32,609 nt of DNA from Chrysochromulina tobinii (taxonomy: Eukaryota; Haptophyta; Prymnesiales; Chrysochromulinaceae), in contig JWZX01002124.1 in the NCBI GenBank assembly GCA_001275005.1, positions 1 through 32,609 on the forward strand, read 5' to 3'. Positions 8,653 through 17,204 of this stretch are shown in pieces. Within the stretch, counting starts at the first letter, position 1, and every line of letters starts with the position of its first letter. The translations under genes were made by a program, and so were the position numbers. The notes below the pieces were generated by a model. It was given only the letters and a program-made list of their open reading frames with translations, was not told the origin of the DNA and searched no databases.

Positions 8653-9583
8653 GGCCCGCGGCCGCAAGGCGTGGATGGCAGGCCGTGGAGAACCTGAGGG
8701 CCCGGCCAGCACCACGGAGTTGGGAGGGCTCTCAATCACAAAGGCAACGGGCAGCTGTGGTACGCGCCAGCTACTCCAGCTCCGTTCAGTGTGGCTACTG
8801 GTGCGTGCGTGCGAGCAATTCGTCACAATTCATCATATCATACATGTATTCATCTCTCATGCGCGACGAGCAACCGGTCGAACGTGGAACGTGGCACGGC
8901 AGCCGCTTTGAGTCAGGTTCGAGGTCCGAAGACCGAATGTACAGCTGCACGAGCCTGCAGTTTACTACTGCGGCCGAGTGACGCTGACCGGACGGCGATG
9001 GGACGGGTTGCGGCTCGCGGGCATCCACAAACGTCAAACCACAGGGATTGCAGGGAGCGATCAGCGGCGTGACGTGACTTCGTGTGTATGCGGGGGTGCC
9101 GCACGCTTGGACGCATAGATCGTACCGTACGACCGTGTTCCGAAATATCGAACGTCATGAGGTTCAGTGTTAAGGCCAAGAGGCGTGCTGTGGTCGCGTA
9201 CTTTTTTCGGTTACGCTTGGATCAGTCCCATCCGATCGCTCCGTCCTGGTCCTCGAGGACGCACCGCCCACTCGCACATGATCTCACGATCGGAAAAATG
9301 TAGCACGCGGTCCCCCGGCGCGGCGCCGGCCGCGGAAATAGGACCTGCTGCCGGTGCCGGTGCAGCGAGACACAGCATTCAAGCTACTAGAGAACAGCCG
9401 GAAAGATACTACGCAGATCCCTCGCCGCCGATTCGCATGCACGCGTCGTTTTAAGCTCTCTAGCTCGGCAAGAGCTCACGCTCCCCGACACGGTATCGCC
9501 GCATGCGCAGGCAGTTGTGATGCTACGTCGAGGACGCACGTGCAGCGGCATGCTCCGTAGCGGCACGCTCAGTAGCGGCACAC
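8653..9583. other. Convergent intergenic region
   Basis: About 930 bp lie between the 3' ends of the VPPG gene and the PB1 gene. Only short frames without domain features are present. A TACATGTA palindrome sits at 8841-8848. I see no RNA gene or mobile element. Confidence 0.45.
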
Positions 9584-10773
9584 TCAGTAGTAGTCCTCAT
9601 CGCTGTCCTCGGCCTGCACGGGCAGGTGCGGGGTGACGGCGGCGTTGACCTGGTCAAGCAGCTCGAGCAGTTGGTCCAGCAGCTCCCCGAGTTGGGTGCG
9701 AGCCTGCACGAAGACTTTGCGCATCGGTGTGACCGTGGTGCGCACCTTCTCGATCGACTGCACGGCCTTCTGTGCCGCGACGGAGCGCACGGCTTTCATG
9801 CGCTGCTCGATGCAGCCAGAGGACATTCCCCGGAGCAGCGCCATCCCGAGCACGAGGAGCTCGGCCACGTTATCGAGGAGCTGCGCGTCGAGGGCATGGA
9901 GCGAGTGCGGCAGCCCCATCTCGTTGATCCGAGACATGATCAGTCGCGAGGTCGGCTCGTCGAAGAGTTCCGAATGGTAGCGCATGTCCTCATCCAGTCG
10001 CTTGAGCACGCGCGTCAGCACGTCCTCGCGAGTGCCCTCGATGCCGCTCGTGAGCAATAGCTGGCCGGAGCTCACACGCACCACGAGCTGCGTCGACCAC
10101 GCGTCGACGTTGTACATGAGCTCCATGCGTTTCTGGGCTGCCTCGGCTATGTCGAGCTCCTCGTCGGAAAAGAGAAGCGTGCTCTCGGCGCCCTTCTTCT
10201 TCTCCTCAATGTACAGCCGGTCGGCCCAGTCCTCGGAGCCGCCGAGGGAGAGGCCCACCTGATGAGGGAGGCAATCATCATGCACTCAGCGGAGAGGCAA
10301 TCCGCATGCAATCATAGGCATTCCTCGGAGCCGCCGAGGGAGAGGGCCCCCTGATGAGGGAGGCAATCATCATGCACTCGGGCGATTTGTATGCAACCAC
10401 CTGCGACAGGTACTCGGACACTTCGGTGAAGAGGCGCCGCAGGGCCCCTTCGTCCTCCAACGGCTCGAACGCAACGCGCCGCAGCGCCGCGACTACCTCG
10501 TCGCGTCGCTCCTTGAGAGCGAGGTTCTGGCGCTTGCGAAAGGCGGCCTCGAGCCCCTTTTGCACCTGTTTGGGGTGGCGGTTTCGGTCAGGTTTGGGGT
10601 GGCAGTTTGGGAAAGGTTTGGGTCAGGTTCGGGGTGGCGTGTGACCTGTTTGGGGTGGCGCGTCTTCTTGACCACCTCAGGCCGGTAGCCTTGTACGTAC
10701 AGCGGGCCACCACCACTGCCACCTCTCTTCTCCTTTGGCACCGTCGGCGGCTCCTCGGCCGCTGCTGCCGCGC

Positions 10774-10813
<40 letters not shown>

Positions 10814-11944
10814 TACAGCCTTGGGCGGTGCGAGTGGCGGCGGTGCGAGCGGCGGCGGCGCCAGGGGCGGCGGTGCCATCGGCGGTGGCGCGAAGGCGGT
10901 GGGTGGCGGCTGCGTCGGCGGTGCCGCGGGCGGCGGTGGCGGCGGCGCGTAGGGCGGCGTCCGCGGCTGAAACGCTGCTGGCGAAGGATTCGACATCATG
11001 CTTCGGCTGAATGCCTGAGCGAACACTTCGGCGAACGCGCCCATGATCATCTCGCCTGGCACCGTACCGGGCGTGCCTGGCGTGCTCATCTTGGCTCCCC
11101 CGCCGCTCTTGGCTGGCGTCTGAGAATCGCCTGCGCCGCCTTCGGCATCGTCGGCGTCGAGCAGCTCGAGGTGCAGCGCGAGCTTCTCGCCGTGCTCGTT
11201 GCGCATGAACTCGAAGTCGGCGTCACATGTGAGCGTGATGAGGTCATCAGGGCATTGAGGGTCAGGACACAGCAGCCGCGCTCGCTTCTCTCGCACCTCA
11301 AACTTGGCCTTGGCGAGATCGAGGACCTCCTCGAAGCTCGCGCAGCGCGGCACTAGCAGCATGCGGCGGTCTTTGCCGAGCGTACAGCGCAGCCGACGGG
11401 ACCCCGCGGGCGAGCGTGGCGAAGTCGGTTCATGCGAGAGGCGATGGGCTTGCGCATCCGCCGGAGCGCCGGTACCCTGCATCTCCTCCTCCGGCTTCTC
11501 CTCATCGCCATCACCATCGTCGCCATCGGCGGTGAATTCGCCGTACTCGCCGCGGCCGCGGCCTCCGCCGGCGTCGCCGCCCGGCGTCGCGAACGCCGTC
11601 GCGGCTCGATCCGCGAGGACGACTCGGCCCAGAGCCGACTTCAGCTGCGACGCCTGGCGAGGCTGCGTGGAGCTGCCAGCGGCGGCTCCGGAGAGCTGGC
11701 TATCGAGTGAGTGGGCACGATGCGCACGTGTAGCCTCCTCGATCCGCCTCCGCTCCGCCTCCTGCTCCGCCGCCGCTCGCGCACGCAGTCGCTCGCGGTG
11801 CCAGCGCTCAGCAGCTTCCATGAGATCAGCTGGAGGCAGAGGTTTGGGTGGCGGCTGCCAGGTATCGTGAAGCGAGCGCCACCGCCGCGCGTACTCGAGG
11901 ATGAGCTCCTGCTCGGCCGCTGACCGCTGGGCGGGCCGAGGCAT
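9584..11944 (-). CDS. PB1-domain protein, three exons
   Basis: I join exons 11944-10646, 10565-10401 and 10258-9584, all phase 0, into a 712-residue protein. Residues about 183-262 form a PB1-like domain: RRLRCTLGKDRRMLLVP with the basic-cluster Lys, FEEVLDLAKAKF, and the acidic TCDADFEFM loop, so it could bind PB1 partners through either face. Residues 1-75 are helical and charged, 120-155 are Gly/Asp/Glu-rich, and 315-400 are a long proline-rich tract. The C-terminal 280 residues (exons 2 and 3) are helical, including RDEVVAALRRVAFEPLEDEGALRRLFTEVSE split over two segments, with a closing acidic tail EDSDEDYY. I recognise no domain there. Splicing is required: unspliced frames stop inside the second intron. 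It is a scaffold or signalling adaptor at best guess. Confidence 0.7.
10231..10379. repeat. 57-bp direct repeat, period 92, across an intron-exon junction
   Basis: Copies at 10231-10287 and 10323-10379 differ at only two positions. Each copy holds the last 29 nt of the intron plus 28 nt of exon 3 sequence. Confidence 0.9.
10259..10400 (-). other. Intron 2 of the PB1 gene, containing a tandem duplication, 142 nt
   Basis: The donor GTGGTT follows ...EYLSQ and the acceptor CATCAG precedes VGLSLGG, phase 0. The intron contains an extra copy of its own 3' end plus the start of exon 3, giving a second potential acceptor at 10351 (CATCAG before GGGGCC). Use of that acceptor would reach a TGA after 12 codons. 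Confidence 0.7.
10566..10645 (-). other. Intron 1 of the PB1 gene, repeat-built, 80 nt
   Basis: It has a GTCACA donor and an AAACAG acceptor, with a CTGAC branch-site-like motif near the 3' end. The 17-mer CGCCACCCCAAACAGGT spans both splice junctions exactly, 80 bp apart. Inside are further diverged units of GCCACCCCRAACCTGACC. Removing it joins ...RHPKQ to VQKGLE in frame. Confidence 0.75.
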
Positions 11945-12150
11945 CTTGAGAGTGCCGTCGTCGACGGAATCGTTTCGGAGATGACCTTAAACTCATGAAT
12001 ATGACCGCTGTTGTGAGTACTGCGACCTTTTCCCCGACTGACTCGAGCGGACGTACATGTCTTTCTAGTGCTTGTATGAATATGCCGCAATCTGGGTTGC
12101 GCCCCCGCTTCAAAGTGCTCGGTTCAACTCACACACGATTTTCGGAATCA
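11945..12150. promoter_or_regulatory. Bidirectional promoter region (PB1 gene / katanin-like gene)
   Basis: This is the 206-bp space between two divergent starts. The katanin-side frame is open through most of it, with ATGs at 11995 and 12001, but the sequence there is not domain-like. An ACATGT palindrome lies at 12055-12060. The promoter role is inferred. Confidence 0.4.
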
Positions 12151-15072
12151 ATGGCCGACGACGAAGGCATCCTTGAAGCTGGGGGCCCGGCGTCCACGCC
12201 GTCGAGGGCATCGAACAAAAAGGCGAAGCGCGCGGGCTCACCGCGTGGTCGTGGGACGACCCCAGGATCGGCCAAGCGATCGAGCAAGAAGCGGCTCTCG
12301 CCTGTGCAGCTGCCGCCGTCCGCACGCTTGCAGCCGGCGCCGCGATTGCCGGCATCGATGCAGTGCTACGACCTGGGCGGGCCATCCACCTCCGCCTCGA
12401 TCCGCACCAGCGATGATCCGGCGAACGTTTTCGCGACGCTGCCGCCCTCGCTGCAGGCGGCGCTCGAGCAGCTCGATGCGGCGCTGTCGAACATGCCCCC
12501 CGAGGAGGCGGCGGTGCACATGCGCCGGTGCGTCGCCTCGGGGCTGTGGGACCCAAGCGCAGGCTTCGGCGGCGACTCCGAATCACCCACGGGCGACAGC
12601 GACGAAGTGGGCTTTAGCGCGTCGTCGCCTGGGCGACTGAGCCTGCAAGGCGAGAATGAATCGGCGGCCGACTCAGACGCCATCCAGAGCGAGACTGACA
12701 GCAGCCGCGCCGAAGGGGAGAGCGGGCCCTCCGCCGCGCCGCCCGCCTTCTTTTCGACGCGCCCGCTCGTGGTGCGCGAGGGGTGGGAGCTCGACAGCGC
12801 CATGTGCTCTGAGCGCATCACGCCCGACACGACGGTGGTGGTGCTTCAGACTAAGGACCTGCCGGACGGCACGCGGCGCGCGCGCGTGGCCAAGGAAGGG
12901 AGCCTGGTGCCGCAGGGGTGGGTCTCGTGGGTGACCGCGAATGGCTCGATCGGGCTGGTGCCCAAGCAAGGCTCCGTCCATCTCAACCTCCCCCCTCCAG
13001 AAAAGGTGGAGGGATGGAGCGCCGCCTCGGGCGCCGATGACGCCTCGTCGAGCGCTCCCGACAGCGCGTCCGCCCGCCTCGGACGCAACACATACGTGCC
13101 CGGGCGCGTGACGCGCGCCCCGTCGCCCCGCGGTGGTCGGACCCAGCTGCCGGACCCACGCCGGGCTCCACCCCCACCCCCCGTGGGCGCGGGCGGACGA
13201 AGTGCTCCTCTCGCGGCGCTCAGCGGTGCGCTGGTCGCCCGGCGCGGCGCTCTCGGCGCGTCGTTCGGGGCTCCGAGCGCGCCGGGGGGGAGCCGCTTCG
13301 GGCGCAGCGGCAGCAGCTTCATGGGCGCGTCCGGCGCCCCGATGGAGGCGCCCATCGGCGCGCCTGTCGGCTTGCCCACAGACCTGCCGTACGATGCGGA
13401 ACGCCTCCTCTCGCGCTTCGGCCAAAAGGGCGTCAAGGAGTTCGCGGTGCCGCTGGGCGAGGGGTGGATGCAGCGTGCGGGGCGCGGCAAGTGGACCATG
13501 GTAGAGGAGGCCAAGGCGAACAAGGACGGCGATGGGCCCGTGATGCAGATCGAGAACCCGGAGCCGAGCTTCTACCTGCTCACCTACGACCAGAATCCGA
13601 ACGCCCACGTAACCAAAGGCAGCGCCTATCAAATCGAGGCCAACGTGCGCTGCCTGCCCGGCACAACCATCAAGGAGCAGCCCTACCTCGCGATCGTGCT
13701 CAACTGGCAGCGCGGCCGGTCCACAGTTACGGCGCCGTGCTTCACAGCCCTGGTGCTCACCGCGGCGTCGTGGCGCATAGACCAGTACTATGAGGGGCAG
13801 CAGACGACGCTGGCGGAGGTTCACGACGCGACACTCAAGGCGAACAATGGGATGGGCACGGGCTGGCAGCGTGTGCTCGTCGAGGTCAGGGGCGACCGCG
13901 TCACCGTCGAGGTGAACAAGAAGAAGGTCTTCGGCTCCTTTGTGATCTCGCCGCCCCCAGATGCGAATCTCGCCGCCTCGCGCGTGGTGCGCGCGAGCGC
14001 GCTCACAGGGCCGGTGGGCATCGCTACGTTCCGCTCGCGCGCGCAGATCAAGAAGTTTGAGCTCGCGCCGCTCGAGGGCGCCGAGGGCGAGGGAGGCTCG
14101 GCCGCGGACGGGCGCTATGAAGGCAAGCCGCCGTATGGGCAGGTGATGGGGGGTGATCCGAAACTCGTCGATGCGATCGAGGGCGAGATGCTCGAGCAGA
14201 GCCCAAATGTCGCGTGGGACTCCATCGGCGGCCTCGCCGACGCCAAGCGGCTGCTCAACGAGGCGGTCGTGCTGCCGCTGCTCATCCCCGACTACTTTGC
14301 GAAGGCGTCGTGCCGCGCGCCGTGGAAGGGCGTTCTGCTCTTCGGGCCGCCGGGCACGGGCAAGACGCTGCTCGCGCGCGCGGTCGCCTCGCTCGGCAAG
14401 ACGGCCTTCTTCAACATCTCCGCCTCGTCCCTCAGCTCTTACCACTACGGCGAGTCGGAGAAGCTGGCACGCACGCTCTTCGACATCGCGCGCTACTATT
14501 CGCCCTCGATCGTCTTCTTTGACGAGGTCGACGCGCTCGTCTCGACGCGCGGCGCCCAGGGCGAGCACGAGGCGAGCCGGCGGCTCAAATCGGAGCTGCT
14601 CACTCAAATGGACGGCATCTCGACGCGCGGGACGAGCGAGGGGCAAGTGATGGTGCTCGCCACCTCGAACAAGCCGTGGGACCTCGACGAGGCGATGCGT
14701 CGACGGCTCGAGCGGCGCATCTACGTGCCCTTGCCTTCGGAGCAGAGTCGCAAGGAGATGCTTGCCATCCACCTGCGCGGTGTCAAGCTAGGCCCCGATG
14801 TGGACCTGGTCGCGCTCGCCAACATCCTGGGCGGGTACTCGGGCGCGGACCTGCAACTCGTGTGTCGCGATGCGTCAATGGCGCCGATGCGCCGCGCCGT
14901 CGAGGGCAAATCTCCGATGGAGATCGTCGAGATGCAGGCGAGGGGAGAGCTCGAGGGGGCGGTGAGCATGGCAGACTTCGCCAAGGCTATGCAGACGACG
15001 CAGCCATCCTCCTCGGACAAGGAGCACGAGGAGTATGCCGCGTGGAACAACTTGTACGGGTGCAAGTCATAG
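12151..15072 (+). CDS. Katanin p60-like AAA ATPase with SH3-like and jelly-roll-like modules
   Basis: This is a 973-residue protein. The frame is open from ATG 11995, but ATG 12151 (TCAATGGCC, start MADDEGILEAG) has the better context. The C-terminal third (about 670-973) is a katanin/spastin-class AAA module: VAWDSIGGLADAKRLL, LPDYF-like entry, PWKGVLLFGPPGTGKT (Walker A from about 732), HYGESEKLARTLF, IVFFDEVDAL (Walker B, about 791), HEASRRLKSELLTQMDG, a RRRLERRIYVPLP arginine-finger region, and the closing EYAAWNNLYG that matches the katanin C-terminal helix. Such ATPases sever microtubules. Residues about 204-273 resemble an SH3-like barrel (REGWELDS to GLVPK). Residues about 414-640 resemble a concanavalin/DUF1080-type jelly roll ending GPVGIATFRSRAQIKKFELAP. 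Gly/Ala/Pro linkers separate them. I see no typical katanin MIT domain. Confidence 0.85.
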   Translation: MADDEGILEAGGPASTPSRASNKKAKRAGSPRGRGTTPGSAKRSSKKRLSPVQLPPSARLQPAPRLPASMQCYDLGGPSTSASIRTSDDPANVFATLPPSLQAALEQLDAALSNMPPEEAAVHMRRCVASGLWDPSAGFGGDSESPTGDSDEVGFSASSPGRLSLQGENESAADSDAIQSETDSSRAEGESGPSAAPPAFFSTRPLVVREGWELDSAMCSERITPDTTVVVLQTKDLPDGTRRARVAKEGSLVPQGWVSWVTANGSIGLVPKQGSVHLNLPPPEKVEGWSAASGADDASSSAPDSASARLGRNTYVPGRVTRAPSPRGGRTQLPDPRRAPPPPPVGAGGRSAPLAALSGALVARRGALGASFGAPSAPGGSRFGRSGSSFMGASGAPMEAPIGAPVGLPTDLPYDAERLLSRFGQKGVKEFAVPLGEGWMQRAGRGKWTMVEEAKANKDGDGPVMQIENPEPSFYLLTYDQNPNAHVTKGSAYQIEANVRCLPGTTIKEQPYLAIVLNWQRGRSTVTAPCFTALVLTAASWRIDQYYEGQQTTLAEVHDATLKANNGMGTGWQRVLVEVRGDRVTVEVNKKKVFGSFVISPPPDANLAASRVVRASALTGPVGIATFRSRAQIKKFELAPLEGAEGEGGSAADGRYEGKPPYGQVMGGDPKLVDAIEGEMLEQSPNVAWDSIGGLADAKRLLNEAVVLPLLIPDYFAKASCRAPWKGVLLFGPPGTGKTLLARAVASLGKTAFFNISASSLSSYHYGESEKLARTLFDIARYYSPSIVFFDEVDALVSTRGAQGEHEASRRLKSELLTQMDGISTRGTSEGQVMVLATSNKPWDLDEAMRRRLERRIYVPLPSEQSRKEMLAIHLRGVKLGPDVDLVALANILGGYSGADLQLVCRDASMAPMRRAVEGKSPMEIVEMQARGELEGAVSMADFAKAMQTTQPSSSDKEHEEYAAWNNLYGCKS

Positions 15073-15583
15073 GATGCTGTAGGACTTACAATCGCGCCAT
15101 GATTCGACGGCGGTGGCTGAGCAGCAGAGCTGGCGCTCGCACGGCCAGCTCGCTCGCCCTGTCCTCGCCCGCAGCATCTTTTTCAGCAGAGACGATGATG
15201 ATAATAGGAGATCGCAGTCACGAGTGTTCGGTTTTATGGAATGCGTGAGACCGGGGCGAGAAAGAGGCCGCCTGCGGCCTGGCGAGCGTTCGCCGTTCGG
15301 CACGTGGAAGACGCGAGACTCTGAGCTTTTGTTCGATACGAAACTTCGTTGAAATACGCCACGTCCGAAATTACATGATCGGCGCGTGGGTGTCAACGGT
15401 CTCGACGACGCGGTCCGGAGACCGGACGGGGCGACGTGAACTCGTGGGAGCGCGCGCGGACCGCGCGCCACGCGGTCCAAGGGCGCAGGCGTTCACGGGT
15501 CGCCGCTCACTCGATCCACCTGAGCGCTTTTTGCCTTTATGATTCGCCGTGCTTCGCTTCGGCGGTCATGAGATTGCACGAGA
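15073..15583. other. Convergent intergenic region with small hairpins
   Basis: This lies between the 3' ends of the katanin-like and acyltransferase genes. Short inverted repeats occur, such as GTCCGGAGACCGGAC at 15413-15427 and a GC-only palindrome near 15452. These may be 3'-end structures or chance in GC-rich DNA. No gene is seen. Confidence 0.4.
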
Positions 15584-16531
15584 TTATTCCTCCTCATCTG
15601 CGGACGAGTCGCTGCTGACCATGCCGCCGCGGCCGAGCAGCCGGCCTTCCTCATAGCGCGCCTCCGGCCCCTGGACCTGCCTGCTAGGCCAGTGTATGCC
15701 ATCGCCGTCCGGCCCACCGCCGTAGACGGGTAGGAACCACAGGCGGGAGTCGGTGCCGAAGACCTGCTGCCAGTTGCGCCGCTCGCCCACGTCAAACATG
15801 GGTGACGGCCCTTCGATGGTCGTCTCGTTGAGCATCGCCATGCGTATGTGAAAGGGCGCGAAACACGAGAGCATGAGCGCGAGCGCGAGGTCGACGAAGG
15901 CAGCCATCGTGCCGAACATGTAGCGCTGAGTGCCCCACTGGCGCTCGAGAGAGCGTGCAAAGGCGCGGTCTTGGTAGATGCGTAACAGGAGCGGTCCGTT
16001 CGTGATGAGCACCCACAGCGTCGCGCTCAGCGTGTAGATCAGAAACAGGATGAAGAACTTCCGATTGTAGAACCCTACGGTGTTGACGACCCATGGGCAG
16101 AAGTGATCCATGTTGAGCACGACACGGCGCGTGACGCTGCAAAAGTGCGAGCGCAGTGGCCGGTACATGTTTGATCTGCGGCACAGTGCGAACTCGGACG
16201 CGAGCCGCTCGTCGCTCGCGACGCGTTGGTGCCACTCGAGTGGCGTCGTACCAGGATCGGTGAAGACGCACATGACGTAAGAGCAGAGGAGCAGTGCGAC
16301 GAGCACGTGGAAGACGACGACGCACGCCATGCCCAGCACGCCCTCATGAGGAAGCCACAATACATACGGCGCGTAGTTGACGGCGACAATGCCGAACACG
16401 AGGACGAACATCGGACTCACACAGACGCGAAAGACATTGCAAGGTGCGCAGCGGCATGGCTGAGGTGGCTCCGGCTCTGCGTCTGCTGGCAACCAGCTGT
16501 CGCGCCAATGGCCCGGTTCTCGTCGCGGCAT
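15584..16531 (-). CDS. DHHC-type protein S-acyltransferase with DHFC active site
   Basis: This is a 315-residue four-helix membrane enzyme of the palmitoyltransferase family, which transfers acyl chains to protein cysteines at Golgi or plasma membranes. Hydrophobic helices lie at about 38-60, 66-90, 159-178 and 204-224. Family landmarks are TDPG (91-94), the active-site stretch NMDHFCPWVVNTVGFYN (140-156), NETTIEGPS (235-243) matching the TTxE motif, and NWQQVFG (253-259) matching the PaCCT motif of PFA3/ZDHHC2/15-type enzymes. The catalytic Cys (145) is kept, but DHHC is DHFC, and most zinc-ligand Cys/His of the preceding Cys-rich domain are replaced: of the usual set only Cys 117 and Cys 131 are evident. 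The frame is intact, so it looks like a functional variant. A Cys cluster (CRCAPC, 26-31) may be acylated. Confidence 0.85.
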   Translation of the reverse strand: MPRREPGHWRDSWLPADAEPEPPQPCRCAPCNVFRVCVSPMFVLVFGIVAVNYAPYVLWLPHEGVLGMACVVVFHVLVALLLCSYVMCVFTDPGTTPLEWHQRVASDERLASEFALCRRSNMYRPLRSHFCSVTRRVVLNMDHFCPWVVNTVGFYNRKFFILFLIYTLSATLWVLITNGPLLLRIYQDRAFARSLERQWGTQRYMFGTMAAFVDLALALMLSCFAPFHIRMAMLNETTIEGPSPMFDVGERRNWQQVFGTDSRLWFLPVYGGGPDGDGIHWPSRQVQGPEARYEEGRLLGRGGMVSSDSSADEEE

Positions 16532-17204
16532 GCGCGTTCCTTCTTTTCACAGCCCGTGTTTTTTACTGAACACCCAAAACACCGGACCGGCGTACATACG
16601 TGTGCAGTTACAACTAGCTTACACGGGCGTCGCATTTACTTTACCTTTTCAAAACATGGTAGACGTCTACAATCCAGCTTTCGGTCAAGGATATCTTGAC
16701 TTCAGGCTCAAGCTCGTTATGGATCCCGGCCATGCAGTCGAGAGAGCGGGCGGATAAGTGAGCTAGACAGTTGCTTTTGTCATTTGTGACTAGTGTGTCA
16801 TCGTAGTAGTCGGTACATACATGTACATGTACTCATGTAGTCATGTACGTTGCGTCGCAGTCAATAGTGTGTGAGTGGCATCAATTTCAGGGCCTAAATG
16901 TAGTGATTTACAGTCAATATCGCCAAAATTTTCGCGCCTGCGGCGGGCAGAACTCCCGCGCGCATTGCGCGCGGGGCAACTTGATTACCACCCCTCTATA
17001 GAGCTCCCCTGTCACCTCCCAAGAGGCCGTCGACTACCCGGGTGCAGTCGTCGGAGATGGTGAGACACAAGTACATGTACGGAAGCCGGGAAGGAGCACG
17101 AACGGGAAGGAGACCAGGAGGAGACACGCCTGACTGAACTGAACTGAACTGAACTGTAGTCAAGTCTATACATTTCCGGTCGCTTGACTTGACCGTTTCA
17201 AAAC
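16532..17204. promoter_or_regulatory. Divergent intergenic region with palindromes and a pentanucleotide repeat
   Basis: This is the 673-bp space between the acyltransferase and EF-hand starts. It holds a 14-bp perfect palindrome (TACATGTACATGTA, 16818-16831), a 10-bp palindrome GTACATGTAC (17071-17080), and a short CTGAA microsatellite at 17134-17155. A 33-codon frame begins at 16656 within a leader that resembles that of the EF-hand gene; I do not call it a gene. Promoter content is inferred. Confidence 0.4.

Noticed and set aside
10740-10970. GGC-rich simple repeat as a separate element
   Set aside because: It is the proline-rich coding tract of the PB1 protein, in frame on the minus strand.
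12673-14772. Long minus-strand open frame (699 codons) opposite the katanin-like gene
   Set aside because: It is a shadow of a GC-rich coding region. The protein is Arg/Ala-rich without domains, while the plus strand encodes a clear AAA ATPase.
16656-16757. 33-codon frame upstream of the EF-hand gene as a gene
   Set aside because: It is short, shows no domain and has no transcription evidence. Mentioned only for its shared leader.
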